Positions 26,343-35,427 of a stretch of 64,000 bases of DNA are shown here, one piece after another. Position 1 is the stretch's first letter; the number at the start of each line of letters is the position of its first letter. The translations under genes were made by a program, and so were the position numbers. This DNA comes from Corynebacterium tapiri (GTDB lineage Bacteria > Actinomycetota > Actinomycetes > Mycobacteriales > Mycobacteriaceae), in assembly GCF_006334925.1 (NCBI RefSeq), contig NZ_VDHJ01000002.1, positions 1 through 64,000 of the forward strand. Direction: 5' to 3'. The notes under the pieces are model-generated. The model ran no database searches. It saw nothing but the letters and a program-made list of their open reading frames with translations, and was not told where the DNA came from.

Positions 26343-28484
26343 GTGGCAATGAGCATTACCGATAACGCGACCGGCGGCGTGAACGAGCCGGATGACCGTA
26401 ATCTGTCGGAATCTCAGAACAATTCGCAGGGTGACGCGGCATTTGCCGCCCACGCCGACATGGCGTCGGAACAGGTCACCGGGGAAGCGAACCGCTCTGA
26501 GGACACCGGCTCCGATATCAAGGTATCGGACACTGACCAGTCGGATAACAGCGACCAGGGCGACGCTTCCGCATCTCACGCCCCCTCCGCTGCCACCGAT
26601 GTAGAAGAAGCACACACTGAAGCATCCCAGGACGAGCAGGGCTCCGGGTTTGACAACCTCGGTTTGGGCGACGCAATTCTCACCGCCGTCAAGCGCGTTG
26701 GATTTGAGTCGCCATCGCCGATCCAGGCCGAAACTATCCCTGTCCTCATGGAGGGCCGGGACGTCGTGGGTCTGGCGCAGACCGGTACCGGTAAGACGGC
26801 GGCGTTCGCGCTGCCGATCCTGGACCGCATTGACACCTCTGTGCGCAGCCCGCAGGCGCTGGTGCTGGCGCCGACCCGCGAGCTCGCACTGCAGGTTGCG
26901 GACTCGTTCCAGTCATTTGCAGATCACCTGGGCAAGATCAACGTTCTTCCCATCTATGGTGGCCAGGCTTATGGCATTCAGCTGTCCGGCCTGCGTCGCG
27001 GTGCACAGATCATCGTCGGCACGCCAGGCCGTGTGATCGATCACCTGGAAAAGGGATCCCTGGACATCACCGGCCTGCGCTTCCTCGTGTTGGATGAGGC
27101 CGATGAGATGCTGAACATGGGCTTCCAAGAGGACGTCGAGCGCATCCTGGAGGACACCCCGGACTCCAAGCAGGTGGCCCTGTTCTCCGCAACGATGCCC
27201 AACGGCATTCGTCGCATTTCGCACCAGTACCTCAACGACCCGGTTGAGGTTACGGTCAAGGCGCAGACTCGTACGAACACGAACATCACCCAGCGCTACC
27301 TTTTCACGGCGCACCGCAACAAGCTCGATGCGATCACCCGCATCCTCGAGGTGTCCGAGTTCGAGGCCATGATTGTGTTCGTGCGCACCAAGAACGAGAC
27401 CGAGGAGCTGTCTGAGAAGCTGCGCGCTCGCGGCTTCAGCGCAGCGGCCATCAATGGTGACATCGCGCAGGCCCAGCGTGAGCGCACAGTGGATCAGCTC
27501 AAGGACGGCCGCCTGGACATCCTGGTTGCTACCGACGTGGCTGCTCGTGGTCTGGACGTTGATCGCATTAGCCACGTGCTCAACTACGACATTCCGCACG
27601 ACACCGAGAGCTACGTCCACCGCATTGGTCGCACCGGCCGTGCGGGTCGTTCCGGCGAGGCCATCCTCTTTGTTACCCCGCGTGAGCGTCGCATGTTGCG
27701 TTCCATCGAGCGCGCTACCAACGCGAAGCTCGAAGAGATGGACCTGCCGACCGTGGACGAGGTCAACGATTCTCGTAAGGCCAAGTTCGCCGACTCGCTG
27801 ACGGAGTCCCTGGAATCTGACCAGCTGGAGATTTTCCGCTCCCTGGTTCGCTCCTACTCCGAAGCCAAGGACGTCCCCATGGAGGACATCGCCGCTGCAC
27901 TCGCGGCGCAGGCGCAGTCGGGCGAGGACTTCCTGATGAAGGAGCCGCCGCCGGAGAAGCGTCGCGAGCGCGACCGCTTTGACCGCGACGACCGTCGTGG
28001 CCGAGGTCGAGATCGTGAGGACCGGGGCGGTCGCGGCCGCGAGCGCGGTCCGCGTCGCAACGATGGAGACTTCGACCTCTACCGTCTTGCCGTGGGTAAG
28101 CGACAGCACGTGCGTCCGGGCGCCATCGTTGGTGCCCTGGCCAACGAGGGCGGTTTGAACTCGCGCGACTTCGGCCGCATCACCATTGCGGTGGATCACA
28201 CCCTGGTTGAGCTGCCTAAGGGCCTCGACAACTCGGTGCTGGATCGCTTGGCTGATACCCGCATCTCCGGTCAGCTCATCAACATTGAGCGCGATCACGG
28301 CCGACCCCCGCGCGATCGTGGAGACCGCGGTGGACGTGGCTTCGGCGGACGTGGTGGACGTGATGACCGCGGCGGACGCGGAGGCCGCGGCGGCTGGAAC
28401 CGAGATCGCGACGATCGAGGTGGCCATAACGGACGTGGTGGTCGTGATGACCGCGGCGGACGCGGAGGCCGCTGGCGCGACTAA
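26343..28484 (+). CDS. deaD: DEAD-box ATP-dependent RNA helicase (DeaD/CsdA type)
   Basis: A 713-residue helicase acting in ribosome assembly and RNA turnover. An acidic Ser/Asp-rich N-terminal extension covers ~95 residues. Then come the Q motif (GFESPSPIQAETIP), Walker A AQTGTGKTAAF, PTRELALQ, DEADEML, SAT, IVFVRTKNE, VATDVAARGLD and HRIGRTGRAG. A DbpA/CsdA-type RNA-binding domain follows around 585-660 (DFDLYRLAVGKRQHVRPGAIVG), and then a tail of Arg-Gly-Asp repeats. GTG 26343 and ATG 26349 are both possible starts, with no clear RBS. Confidence 0.94.
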   Translation: MAMSITDNATGGVNEPDDRNLSESQNNSQGDAAFAAHADMASEQVTGEANRSEDTGSDIKVSDTDQSDNSDQGDASASHAPSAATDVEEAHTEASQDEQGSGFDNLGLGDAILTAVKRVGFESPSPIQAETIPVLMEGRDVVGLAQTGTGKTAAFALPILDRIDTSVRSPQALVLAPTRELALQVADSFQSFADHLGKINVLPIYGGQAYGIQLSGLRRGAQIIVGTPGRVIDHLEKGSLDITGLRFLVLDEADEMLNMGFQEDVERILEDTPDSKQVALFSATMPNGIRRISHQYLNDPVEVTVKAQTRTNTNITQRYLFTAHRNKLDAITRILEVSEFEAMIVFVRTKNETEELSEKLRARGFSAAAINGDIAQAQRERTVDQLKDGRLDILVATDVAARGLDVDRISHVLNYDIPHDTESYVHRIGRTGRAGRSGEAILFVTPRERRMLRSIERATNAKLEEMDLPTVDEVNDSRKAKFADSLTESLESDQLEIFRSLVRSYSEAKDVPMEDIAAALAAQAQSGEDFLMKEPPPEKRRERDRFDRDDRRGRGRDREDRGGRGRERGPRRNDGDFDLYRLAVGKRQHVRPGAIVGALANEGGLNSRDFGRITIAVDHTLVELPKGLDNSVLDRLADTRISGQLINIERDHGRPPRDRGDRGGRGFGGRGGRDDRGGRGGRGGWNRDRDDRGGHNGRGGRDDRGGRGGRWRD
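28359..28472. repeat. 30-bp direct repeat in the RGG-coding tail of deaD
   Basis: The 30 bases at 28359-28388 recur exactly at 28443-28472, within a longer stretch of related GGCGGACG units. In the deaD frame both copies code for Gly-Arg-Asp-Asp-Arg-Gly-Gly-Arg-Gly-type sequence. Recombination between copies would remove 84 bases in frame. Confidence 0.85.
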
Positions 28485-28498
28485 GCAGAAAAGCTAAA

Positions 28499-28548
28499 GC
28501 TCCGGCTCTCGCTTCCCTCACTAGGTGAGGGGGAAGGGGAGCCGGAGC
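28499..28548. terminator. Bidirectional terminator between deaD and the membrane protein gene
   Basis: GCTCCGGCTC (28499-28508) pairs with GAGCCGGAGC (28539-28548), with an inner stem CCCTCA/TGAGGG. It lies between convergent genes. Confidence 0.85.
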
Positions 28549-28573
28549 GTTGTGCTATCTCGGGTCAGGGTAC

Positions 28574-29044
28574 CTAGACGTACATCAGAATGAACACGAT
28601 GACCCACAGCAGGTTGAAGATGCCGCCGAACATGGCGAGCTGCTTCTTGGTCTTCACCGGATCGATGTTCGCATCCGACGGGTCAGAATCTGCCGGGGAG
28701 AGCAACCCTAGGCGAGAGACCAGCTTCTTCTGCTTGGGCACGATGACCACGAACAGCAGAACCCAGGCCACCAGGGCCAACACGATAGCGATGTGGAACT
28801 GCGGCTGGGATTTGAAGGACGACCAGTTGCTGAACAGCAGTGTCGCGCCCAGCAGCGGAACCAGGATGGAAGCCATTCCGTAGGTCTGCGTGATGCGGTG
28901 GGTGAAGCGAGCAATGCCGGCATGGGTGGTATCGCCCTGCGAAGCCTTCAGTGCAGAGCCTCCAAATGCGGAGACTGCCACGGCGACCGGGCCCAGCAGG
29001 AGAATTGCGGCAGCGACGTGGAGCAGGAGGAGGATGTTAAACAT
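28574..29044 (-). CDS. Small integral membrane protein (DUF2269-like)
   Basis: 156 residues with four hydrophobic helices, starting MFNILLLLHVAAAILLLGPV; the second, third and fourth are around GMASILVPLLGATLLF, IAIVLALVAWVLLFVVIV and MFGGIFNLLWVIVFILMYV. The layout resembles DUF2269 proteins, whose function is unknown. A hydrophilic loop rich in Asp/Ser separates helices three and four. No operon partner; the divergent side is a nuclease on the same strand. Confidence 0.65.
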   Translation of the reverse strand: MFNILLLLHVAAAILLLGPVAVAVSAFGGSALKASQGDTTHAGIARFTHRITQTYGMASILVPLLGATLLFSNWSSFKSQPQFHIAIVLALVAWVLLFVVIVPKQKKLVSRLGLLSPADSDPSDANIDPVKTKKQLAMFGGIFNLLWVIVFILMYV

Positions 29045-29070
29045 CAGTCCCTCACTTTCGTTTTCAAGGA

Positions 29071-29724
29071 TTATTCAGGTCGGCCACCACTGTAGTTCAG
29101 ATGCGTGAGATCGCTGAGAAAGCACTCGCGTCGCAAAGCCCACGCATCCGCGCGGGTGAGCGCCAACTGGTACGTTGCCGCGATGTAAAAGACCCTCCGG
29201 ACGTACCAGCACCGCGACGATTGCAGGGGCGGAAGCCACTCAGACGGCAACTGGTCCGACTTTTCACGATTGGCGGTGGAATCGACGGCGATGAGATTGA
29301 GTGGATCATTGGCAAAGGCCACACGGCGCTTCTCATCCCAATTCGCAGCACCCATGTCCCAGGCAGCAGCGAGCGGAAAGAGGTGGTCGATGTCGCTGGT
29401 GTGGGGGCTTATCGACGCCCCGGTGTACATCCCAGTCGTCGTCCCGCTGGCCTCGCACCCCTGACCTGGAAACTGCGAGGCCAAGATGGCTTCGCGCGTG
29501 GTGCATCCGGCTCGGGTTCCCCACCCATCGCCGAAGGCTTCTCGCTCGTAGCCGGGGACGGGGTACCGATGGTCGACGATTCTTACGCTGCTCAAGAGCG
29601 TTGCGGTGGGCGGGAGTGCGTCGTTAAGCGAAGTCCTGGTGCGGGGTAGCACCCAGGCAATAGCGGCAGCGAGAGTGCACAGGCTGAGGAGCAGGACGTA
29701 TAGCTGATACAGGGAGATTCGCAC
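29071..29724 (-). CDS. Secreted or membrane-anchored HNH nuclease (DUF1524-like)
   Basis: 217 residues. A single N-terminal hydrophobic helix (YQLYVLLLSLCTLAAAIAWV) acts as signal or anchor, so the nuclease domain should lie outside the cytoplasm. The active-site strand-turn reads SDIDHLFPLAAAWDMGA, where Asp-His is the general base. The later NDPLNLIAVDSTANREKSD supplies the Asn and metal-ligand positions, the order found in GmrSD/DUF1524 HNH proteins of actinobacteria. Four cysteines could form disulfides, in keeping with export. Nutrient DNA use or defence are both possible; nothing nearby decides. Confidence 0.85.
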   Translation of the reverse strand: MRISLYQLYVLLLSLCTLAAAIAWVLPRTRTSLNDALPPTATLLSSVRIVDHRYPVPGYEREAFGDGWGTRAGCTTREAILASQFPGQGCEASGTTTGMYTGASISPHTSDIDHLFPLAAAWDMGAANWDEKRRVAFANDPLNLIAVDSTANREKSDQLPSEWLPPLQSSRCWYVRRVFYIAATYQLALTRADAWALRRECFLSDLTHLNYSGGRPE

Positions 29725-29770
29725 ACAGTCTTAGACTGGTGAAGTCCTGCTTGTGGTTCCCCGCCTGTGC

Positions 29771-31279
29771 TTAGGAAGCAGCTGCCAGGCGCTGGGCGCG
29801 GACAAATTCCTCCTGCGCGGCCTGCGGCGGGCGGGTGACCAGCGAGACGATCAGCAGTGCCGCCGCGGAGAGTGCCACCGCCGGGACCATCTCGTAGATC
29901 AGGGAGGACCAGCCGGCAAGCTTCCAGCCAACAGCTACGACCGCGCCGGTGATCATGCCGGCCAGGGCGCCCGCAGAGGTCAGGCGGGGCCAGTAGAGCG
30001 AGGCCACGACCACGGGACCAAACGCGGCACCGAAGCCTGCCCAGGCGAAGCTCACCAGGCCCAGAATGGATTCGTTGGGGTGGATAGACATGGCGAAGGC
30101 GATGAGGGCAACCCCCAGGACTGCGAGGCGAGAGAACAGCACCAGCACTTTGTTGCTGGGGCGCTTCTTGGCCACGACGCGGTAGAGATCCTCCACCAGG
30201 GAGGATGAGACAACCAGCATCTGGGAAGACATCGTCGACATGATGGCGGCCAGTACGGCGGTAAGCACGATGCCAGCGATCAGCGGGTGGAAGAGGATGC
30301 GGGCCAGATCGAGAAACACCGTCTCAAAGTTCTCCTGGTCCGTGACTGCGACATCCGGGTTCTGAGAGAAGTAGACGGTGGCCACCATTGCAACAACGAC
30401 GGCGCCCAGCATGGACAGCGCCATCCAGCTGATGCCCCAGAATCGACCCGCTCGGGCATCGCCCGGGGTGCGCAGTGCCAGGAAGCGCACCACCACGTGA
30501 GGCTGGCCAAAGTAACCGAGGCCCCAGGCAAGGTTGCCGATGATCACTGAAGCAGACACTCCCGCAAACAGGCTGAAATAGGTGGGGTTGCCCTCGGGGT
30601 GGGGACCATAAGAATGGGTGGTCGCCCACGTGAATACATCGGACGGGTTGTCCAGCGACATCAGTGCCATGATGGGAACGATGACGAGCGCGGAGAACAT
30701 AAGAATGCCCTGCACCACATCGGTATACGAGACTGCCAGGAAGCCTCCGATGAGCGTGTACAGCACCGTCACCGCGGCCACGATGAGCATGCCGGTGAAG
30801 TAGCTACCATCAAACGTCGCCTCGAAGTAACGCCCGCCGGCAACCATGCCGGAGGCGACGTAGAAGACAAAGAAGAAGATGATGATCGCGGCGGAGACGA
30901 TCCGCAGGAGTCGCGATTGGTCGTGAAGGCGATTCTCAAAGAAGCTGGGCAGGGTGATGGAATTGCCCGCGACCTCGGAGTATGCCCGCAGGCGCGGAGC
31001 TACCCACTTCCAGTTGGCCCACGCGCCGATGGTGAGCCCGATGGCGATCCATGCCTCGCTGAGCCCGGTAACAAACAACGCGCCGGGTAGCCCCATGAGC
31101 AGCCAGCCGGACATGTCGGATGCACCTGCAGACAGTGCAGCGACGAACGGGGGAAGTCCACGACCGCCAACGGTGTAGTCCTCGTATTCGCTCGACTTGG
31201 TGTATCCCCAAATGCCGATCCCGACCATGACGAGCAAATACAACACAATGGCCAGGATGAACCACGCTTGTTGCTGCAT
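29771..31279 (-). CDS. putP: Sodium/proline symporter PutP
   Basis: A 502-residue SSS-family transporter with 13 hydrophobic helices. The N-terminal segment GGRGLPPFVAALSAGASDMS is the conserved Na+/proline-binding stretch of PutP, followed by GWLLMGLPGALFVTGLSEAW. The family signature GYFGQPHVVVRFLA is also present. It imports proline with Na+. No putA lies in the window. It is divergent from the SNF2 gene; the 156-base spacer contains an inverted repeat. Confidence 0.93.
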   Translation of the reverse strand: MQQQAWFILAIVLYLLVMVGIGIWGYTKSSEYEDYTVGGRGLPPFVAALSAGASDMSGWLLMGLPGALFVTGLSEAWIAIGLTIGAWANWKWVAPRLRAYSEVAGNSITLPSFFENRLHDQSRLLRIVSAAIIIFFFVFYVASGMVAGGRYFEATFDGSYFTGMLIVAAVTVLYTLIGGFLAVSYTDVVQGILMFSALVIVPIMALMSLDNPSDVFTWATTHSYGPHPEGNPTYFSLFAGVSASVIIGNLAWGLGYFGQPHVVVRFLALRTPGDARAGRFWGISWMALSMLGAVVVAMVATVYFSQNPDVAVTDQENFETVFLDLARILFHPLIAGIVLTAVLAAIMSTMSSQMLVVSSSLVEDLYRVVAKKRPSNKVLVLFSRLAVLGVALIAFAMSIHPNESILGLVSFAWAGFGAAFGPVVVASLYWPRLTSAGALAGMITGAVVAVGWKLAGWSSLIYEMVPAVALSAAALLIVSLVTRPPQAAQEEFVRAQRLAAAS

Positions 31280-31329
31280 CCGTTCCCTTTCTCTCGTGGA
31301 CTACCGTCGCGTATCGACGCTCTCACAAC

Positions 31330-31350
31330 CTAGTTATTGAAGTGAACTAG
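31330..31350. promoter_or_regulatory. Inverted repeat in the putP-SNF2 spacer
   Basis: CTAGTT (31330-31335) and AACTAG (31345-31350) are perfect arms around nine bases, in the AT-richest part of the divergent spacer, 51 bases before putP. An operator is plausible; nothing identifies the regulator. Confidence 0.35.
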
Positions 31351-31435
31351 ACCACATTATGCACGGTGGGGTGGGGCAGGCCAAGAGGAGGCGCACGCGC
31401 AGCCTGAGCGCAAGCCCAGTGGTACAAATGTTCCT

Positions 31436-34400
31436 ATGCCTTCTTTCCTCCTGCACGGACTCTGGCTCCCGGAGTCCGGCCTCAACCTATGGGTGGAGCA
31501 GGTGGAAGGACACCGCATCGTGTTGCCGTCGGCAGTGCCGGAGGGAACCTTCCCGCCCGTGATTGAGCGCATGCTGGACGACTCCATGTTCCGCACGCGC
31601 GCGGGGGTCAAGATGCAAACGCCTAAGGGAAAGCGCCTCAGCTTGCGCATTCCCACCGCGTCCCTGGGGCCAGACAAGACGGTGCGTGTGCTCAGCCAGA
31701 TGGCATTTTTGGATCAGGAATCCCCGGCCGCCACGGCCGCGCAACGAGCCTCCATCGCAGCGGATCTCTACTGGCTCATCCGGCTTTATGTTGGTTTGGA
31801 TCGCTTTGTCAAAGCTGGGCGTCTGACCATCCGTCTGGGCTTCAATGATGGAATGTGGTGGCCGCAGTGGCAGCTGGCTGATGGACTGGGGGAGCGCGGT
31901 TGGCTCGCACAGATGATCGCTGCCGCCCCGGGCGTGCTCACCGCAAACAATCCCACGCTGGATGAGGACGTCTCCTCTCACTTGACGCACTGGATTGCCA
32001 CGGCCCGCCTGGAATCCTTGACCAGCCAACCGCGTCCCTACCCCTGGCACGACTTCGTCGAGGCACTGCTCAAGAGTCGACCATTGCGCCGGGGAGGAAC
32101 AGGATTGCTGCGCGCCCTGAAAGACTGGCGCAATTCCATCACGGCGGTAAACCTGCACCTGGTGTTCATTGTGGAACAGCCCGACGAGGACGACCAAGGG
32201 GATCCCGCAACAGCGGTCTGGCCGGTGCGCGTACAGGTGCGTTCGGGCACGGACGCACCGCGCCCGGTTCGTCTCAACTTGATGGATGCAGCGAGCGTCG
32301 AGAAGCTCAAAGAATCCCAAGAACGCGCCATCACCGAAACCTCGCTCGTAGATCCCCATCGTCACCCCATGGGGGCGACTACATACCTACCGTCTGTTTC
32401 GGGGGAGCGTGAGGGGGACTGGGACGTCTATCTCACCACCGAGGAGATCATGACGTTTGTGGCCAAGGACGCACCCAAGCTCAAGCGCGCCGGCTTCACA
32501 GTTATGTTGCCCAAGGCCTGGTCCACAGCGGAGACGACTGCGACGGTGCGGGCTCGTGAAGTCTCCGAATCTGCGACTGAGACCAAGCTGGGGCTGGACA
32601 AGATGGTGGCCTACGACTGGCAGTTGTCGGTGGGGGAAACTGAGCTCACGGCCGAGGAAATGAAGGAGCTGGTGCGCTCCAAGACTGGCCTGATTCGCCT
32701 ACGCGGGCAGTGGGTACTGGCGGATACCTCCAGCGTGAACAAGGTGAAGAAGTACATGGAGCGCCTGGAGAAGTCCTCTAAGGCGCATCGGCTGGCCGAG
32801 ATCGCCGCGGCAGAAGAAGCTGCACAGTACGCGCGTGCCGAGGGGCTGGCTGACGCGGGTGAACTCGAAGCAAAGGTTACTGCTCTCAAACAAGAGCTTG
32901 CCGACGAGACCGACAACCTGGGCAAGGTCACCCTGGCGGAATTGCGGGAAATCGCACTGGAATCGGCCGTGGACGAGCCCGTCGCCTTCACCGGCTCCAC
33001 CTGGCACGAGAGCCTGCTTGGCGTGGGGACCGAAGCTCCCGCGCCGACTCGCAAGGAGATCCCACCGACAGTGCACGCGCAGCTGCGCGAATACCAGCGC
33101 CGGGGCGTGGACTGGCTGTATTGGATGAGCAGCAACAACCTGGGCGCGATCCTGGCCGACGACATGGGCCTGGGAAAGACCCTGCAGTTCTTGACCATGC
33201 TGGCGATCGAGCGGGCGGAGAATCCGGCGGTTGAGCCGTCGTTGGTCGTGGCTCCCACCTCGGTGGTCGGCAACTGGGCCCGCGAGGCTCAACGGTTCGT
33301 GCCCGACCTTAAGGTGCTCGTCCATCACGGGGCTGATCGCTTAAAGGGCGAGGAACTGGATGAGGCAATGAAAAGCCATGACCTCATCATCACCTCGTAT
33401 GGGATCGCCGGGCGCGATACGCAAGCGCTGGCACGGCATTACTTCAACCATGTGGTGCTCGATGAGGCCCAGGCGATTAAGAACGCAGCCACCAAGGCGG
33501 CGCGCAGCGTGCGAGCACTGCGCTCACGGCATCGTCTGGCGCTCACCGGTACCCCGGTGGAGAATCGCCTCTCGGAGATGCGCGCGATCTTGGACTTTGT
33601 GAACCCGGGCGTGCTGGGCTCAGCCAGTTTCTTCCGCAACCACTTCGCTCGAGCCATTGAGCGAGGCGAGGACGAGGAGATGGCACAGCGTCTACGCGCG
33701 CTGACCTCACCGTTTATCCTGCGCCGGCTCAAGACCGACCCCACAGTAATCGACGACCTGCCAGACAAAACCGAGCAGATCATCACCGTGAACATGACCC
33801 ACGAACAGGCCGCCCTTTACACGGCCCTGACCGAGTCAGTGCAGGAGGAGCTGGAGCAGCGCGAGGGGATGTCGCGACGCGGACTGGTCCTGGCCACGAT
33901 CACGCGCATCAAGCAGATCTGCAATCACCCCGCGCACTACTTGGGCGATGGCTCGAGTGTGACCGAACGCGGCCACCATCGCTCCGGCAAGGTTGCTGAG
34001 TTGATGAGGCTTCTCGACGTCGCCGTCAATACCGACCAGCGGGTACTGATTTTCACCCAATACCGAGCGTTTGGCACCCTGCTCAAGCCCTACTTGGATA
34101 ACCGCCTGGGAGAAGACATCCCCTTCCTCCACGGGGGCGTGTCCAAGACTGCCCGCGATGCCATGGTTGCCCGCTTCCAATCCTCCGCGGGTCCGCGCGC
34201 GATGTTGCTTTCGCTGAAAGCTGGCGGTACCGGTTTGAACCTGACGGCAGCCTCCATGGTTATCCACCTGGATCGCTGGTGGAACCCTGCCGTTGAGAAT
34301 CAAGCAACGGATCGAGCGTTTCGCATTGGGCAGGACCGCAATGTTGCGGTGTACAAGATGATCACTGCAGGCACGTTGGAGGAGTCCATACAGGACATTC

Positions 34401-34546
34401 TTGATGGCAAGACCAAGCTGGCGGGCACAGTCGTGGGTGAAGGAGAAGGCTGGATCACGGAGCTGGCGCCGGAGCAGCTTGCGGAGCTGATGAGCTATCG
34501 CGAGCGCGAGGCCGCTGCCGACGATCCACTGGAGGAGGAGTTCTAA
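31436..34546 (+). CDS. SNF2-family DNA-dependent ATPase/helicase
   Basis: 1036 residues. The N-terminal ~450 residues are the bacterial SNF2-associated domain (DUF3670-like). From about residue 545 on (QLREYQRRGVDWLYWM) all SNF2 motifs follow: Walker A ILADDMGLGKTLQF (near 575), LVVAPTSVVGNW, motif II DEAQAIKN (Gln where DEAH is common, usual in bacterial members), ALTGTPVENRL, then LIFTQYRAFG, SLKAGGTGLNLTAAS and RAFRIGQDR. These enzymes translocate on DNA or remodel protein-DNA complexes. Three bases separate it from the SWIM protein gene, so the two form an operon. Confidence 0.93.
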   Translation: MPSFLLHGLWLPESGLNLWVEQVEGHRIVLPSAVPEGTFPPVIERMLDDSMFRTRAGVKMQTPKGKRLSLRIPTASLGPDKTVRVLSQMAFLDQESPAATAAQRASIAADLYWLIRLYVGLDRFVKAGRLTIRLGFNDGMWWPQWQLADGLGERGWLAQMIAAAPGVLTANNPTLDEDVSSHLTHWIATARLESLTSQPRPYPWHDFVEALLKSRPLRRGGTGLLRALKDWRNSITAVNLHLVFIVEQPDEDDQGDPATAVWPVRVQVRSGTDAPRPVRLNLMDAASVEKLKESQERAITETSLVDPHRHPMGATTYLPSVSGEREGDWDVYLTTEEIMTFVAKDAPKLKRAGFTVMLPKAWSTAETTATVRAREVSESATETKLGLDKMVAYDWQLSVGETELTAEEMKELVRSKTGLIRLRGQWVLADTSSVNKVKKYMERLEKSSKAHRLAEIAAAEEAAQYARAEGLADAGELEAKVTALKQELADETDNLGKVTLAELREIALESAVDEPVAFTGSTWHESLLGVGTEAPAPTRKEIPPTVHAQLREYQRRGVDWLYWMSSNNLGAILADDMGLGKTLQFLTMLAIERAENPAVEPSLVVAPTSVVGNWAREAQRFVPDLKVLVHHGADRLKGEELDEAMKSHDLIITSYGIAGRDTQALARHYFNHVVLDEAQAIKNAATKAARSVRALRSRHRLALTGTPVENRLSEMRAILDFVNPGVLGSASFFRNHFARAIERGEDEEMAQRLRALTSPFILRRLKTDPTVIDDLPDKTEQIITVNMTHEQAALYTALTESVQEELEQREGMSRRGLVLATITRIKQICNHPAHYLGDGSSVTERGHHRSGKVAELMRLLDVAVNTDQRVLIFTQYRAFGTLLKPYLDNRLGEDIPFLHGGVSKTARDAMVARFQSSAGPRAMLLSLKAGGTGLNLTAASMVIHLDRWWNPAVENQATDRAFRIGQDRNVAVYKMITAGTLEESIQDILDGKTKLAGTVVGEGEGWITELAPEQLAELMSYREREAAADDPLEEEF

Positions 34547-34549
34547 CCC

Positions 34550-35356
34550 ATGGCAGATACGAAGCGTCCTCGTGAGGGCAACGTCATCTATGCCAACTTT
34601 GGCGCACGCACGCGCGTGAACAGCGCCGATGAGATTCCGCGCCGACCAGTGGCAACACAGCTGTGCCCAGTGGCAAACCGGTTGAGCACTCTGACGCTTG
34701 CGCTGGCGGATCAGGGACGGATCAATCGGGGGCGACAGTACGCTCGCGCTGGGAACGTCGTTGAGCTTGATATCAAGAATGGTGCGGCGCACGCCCGGGT
34801 AGCGGGTTCGCAGAATTCGCCTTTTACTACCTCGCTGATCCTGCCGTACCGAACCGCCGATGACCTGAGCACTCTGACGCGCACGATCGTGGAATCGCAC
34901 AATGGCCTGGCACGGATGCGCCGTGGTGATGTGGACGATGAGGTCCTCGATTTGCTGCTCGCAGCGGAGCCGCAGGATGTGCGCTTCGCCTGCGATTGTC
35001 CGGATCATGCGGGGGTGTGCAAGCATGCCATCGCGCTTGCAGACCGCCTGATTTCACGCATTGATGCGGATCCCAGCCTGGCATTCCATCTGCGGGGAAT
35101 GACCATGCAGTCGGTCGAGCAGGCGGCACTGGTTCATGCCAAGGACGTCGCTCAGGAATCGAGCACTGCCGGAAGCGAGCGTTTCTGGGAAGCCGGGGAC
35201 TTGCCTGAGTTGCCTCGACCCAAGGTCGCCCCCGCGCTCGACGACTCCGATGTGGAGCTCTTGCACAAGGCCATGCGGGTGGTCTCATTTACCAGCATCG
35301 ATCAGCTGCGAGCGGTCAGTGACCTCGAGGACCTGTACCACCACCTGACTAAGTAA
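34550..35356 (+). CDS. SWIM zinc-finger protein
   Basis: 268 residues. The SWIM motif Cys-x-Cys-x6-Cys-x-His is present as CDCPDHAGVCKHA (Cys148, Cys150, Cys157, His159). The region before it (RGRQYARAGNVVELDIKNGAAHARV) is the conserved front of SWIM proteins paired with SNF2 helicases. The C-terminal 60 residues contain no known domain. It follows the SNF2 gene by three bases, matching the frequent SWIM-SNF2 pairing in bacteria; a DNA-binding accessory role is inferred. Confidence 0.85.
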   Translation: MADTKRPREGNVIYANFGARTRVNSADEIPRRPVATQLCPVANRLSTLTLALADQGRINRGRQYARAGNVVELDIKNGAAHARVAGSQNSPFTTSLILPYRTADDLSTLTRTIVESHNGLARMRRGDVDDEVLDLLLAAEPQDVRFACDCPDHAGVCKHAIALADRLISRIDADPSLAFHLRGMTMQSVEQAALVHAKDVAQESSTAGSERFWEAGDLPELPRPKVAPALDDSDVELLHKAMRVVSFTSIDQLRAVSDLEDLYHHLTK

Positions 35357-35427
35357 CTGCGGGTGTTCGAACGCGCTGTGGATTTCCCGGATAGCAATGT
35401 CCGGCCCGTTTGATAGGACTAGAAACC

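Noticed and set aside
26913..28427. 504-codon open frame opposite deaD
   Set aside because: Shadow of the helicase codons; Val/Ala/Leu-rich composition without any motif.
33836..35026. 396-codon open frame opposite the SNF2 and SWIM genes
   Set aside because: Crosses the border of two well-supported genes on the other strand.
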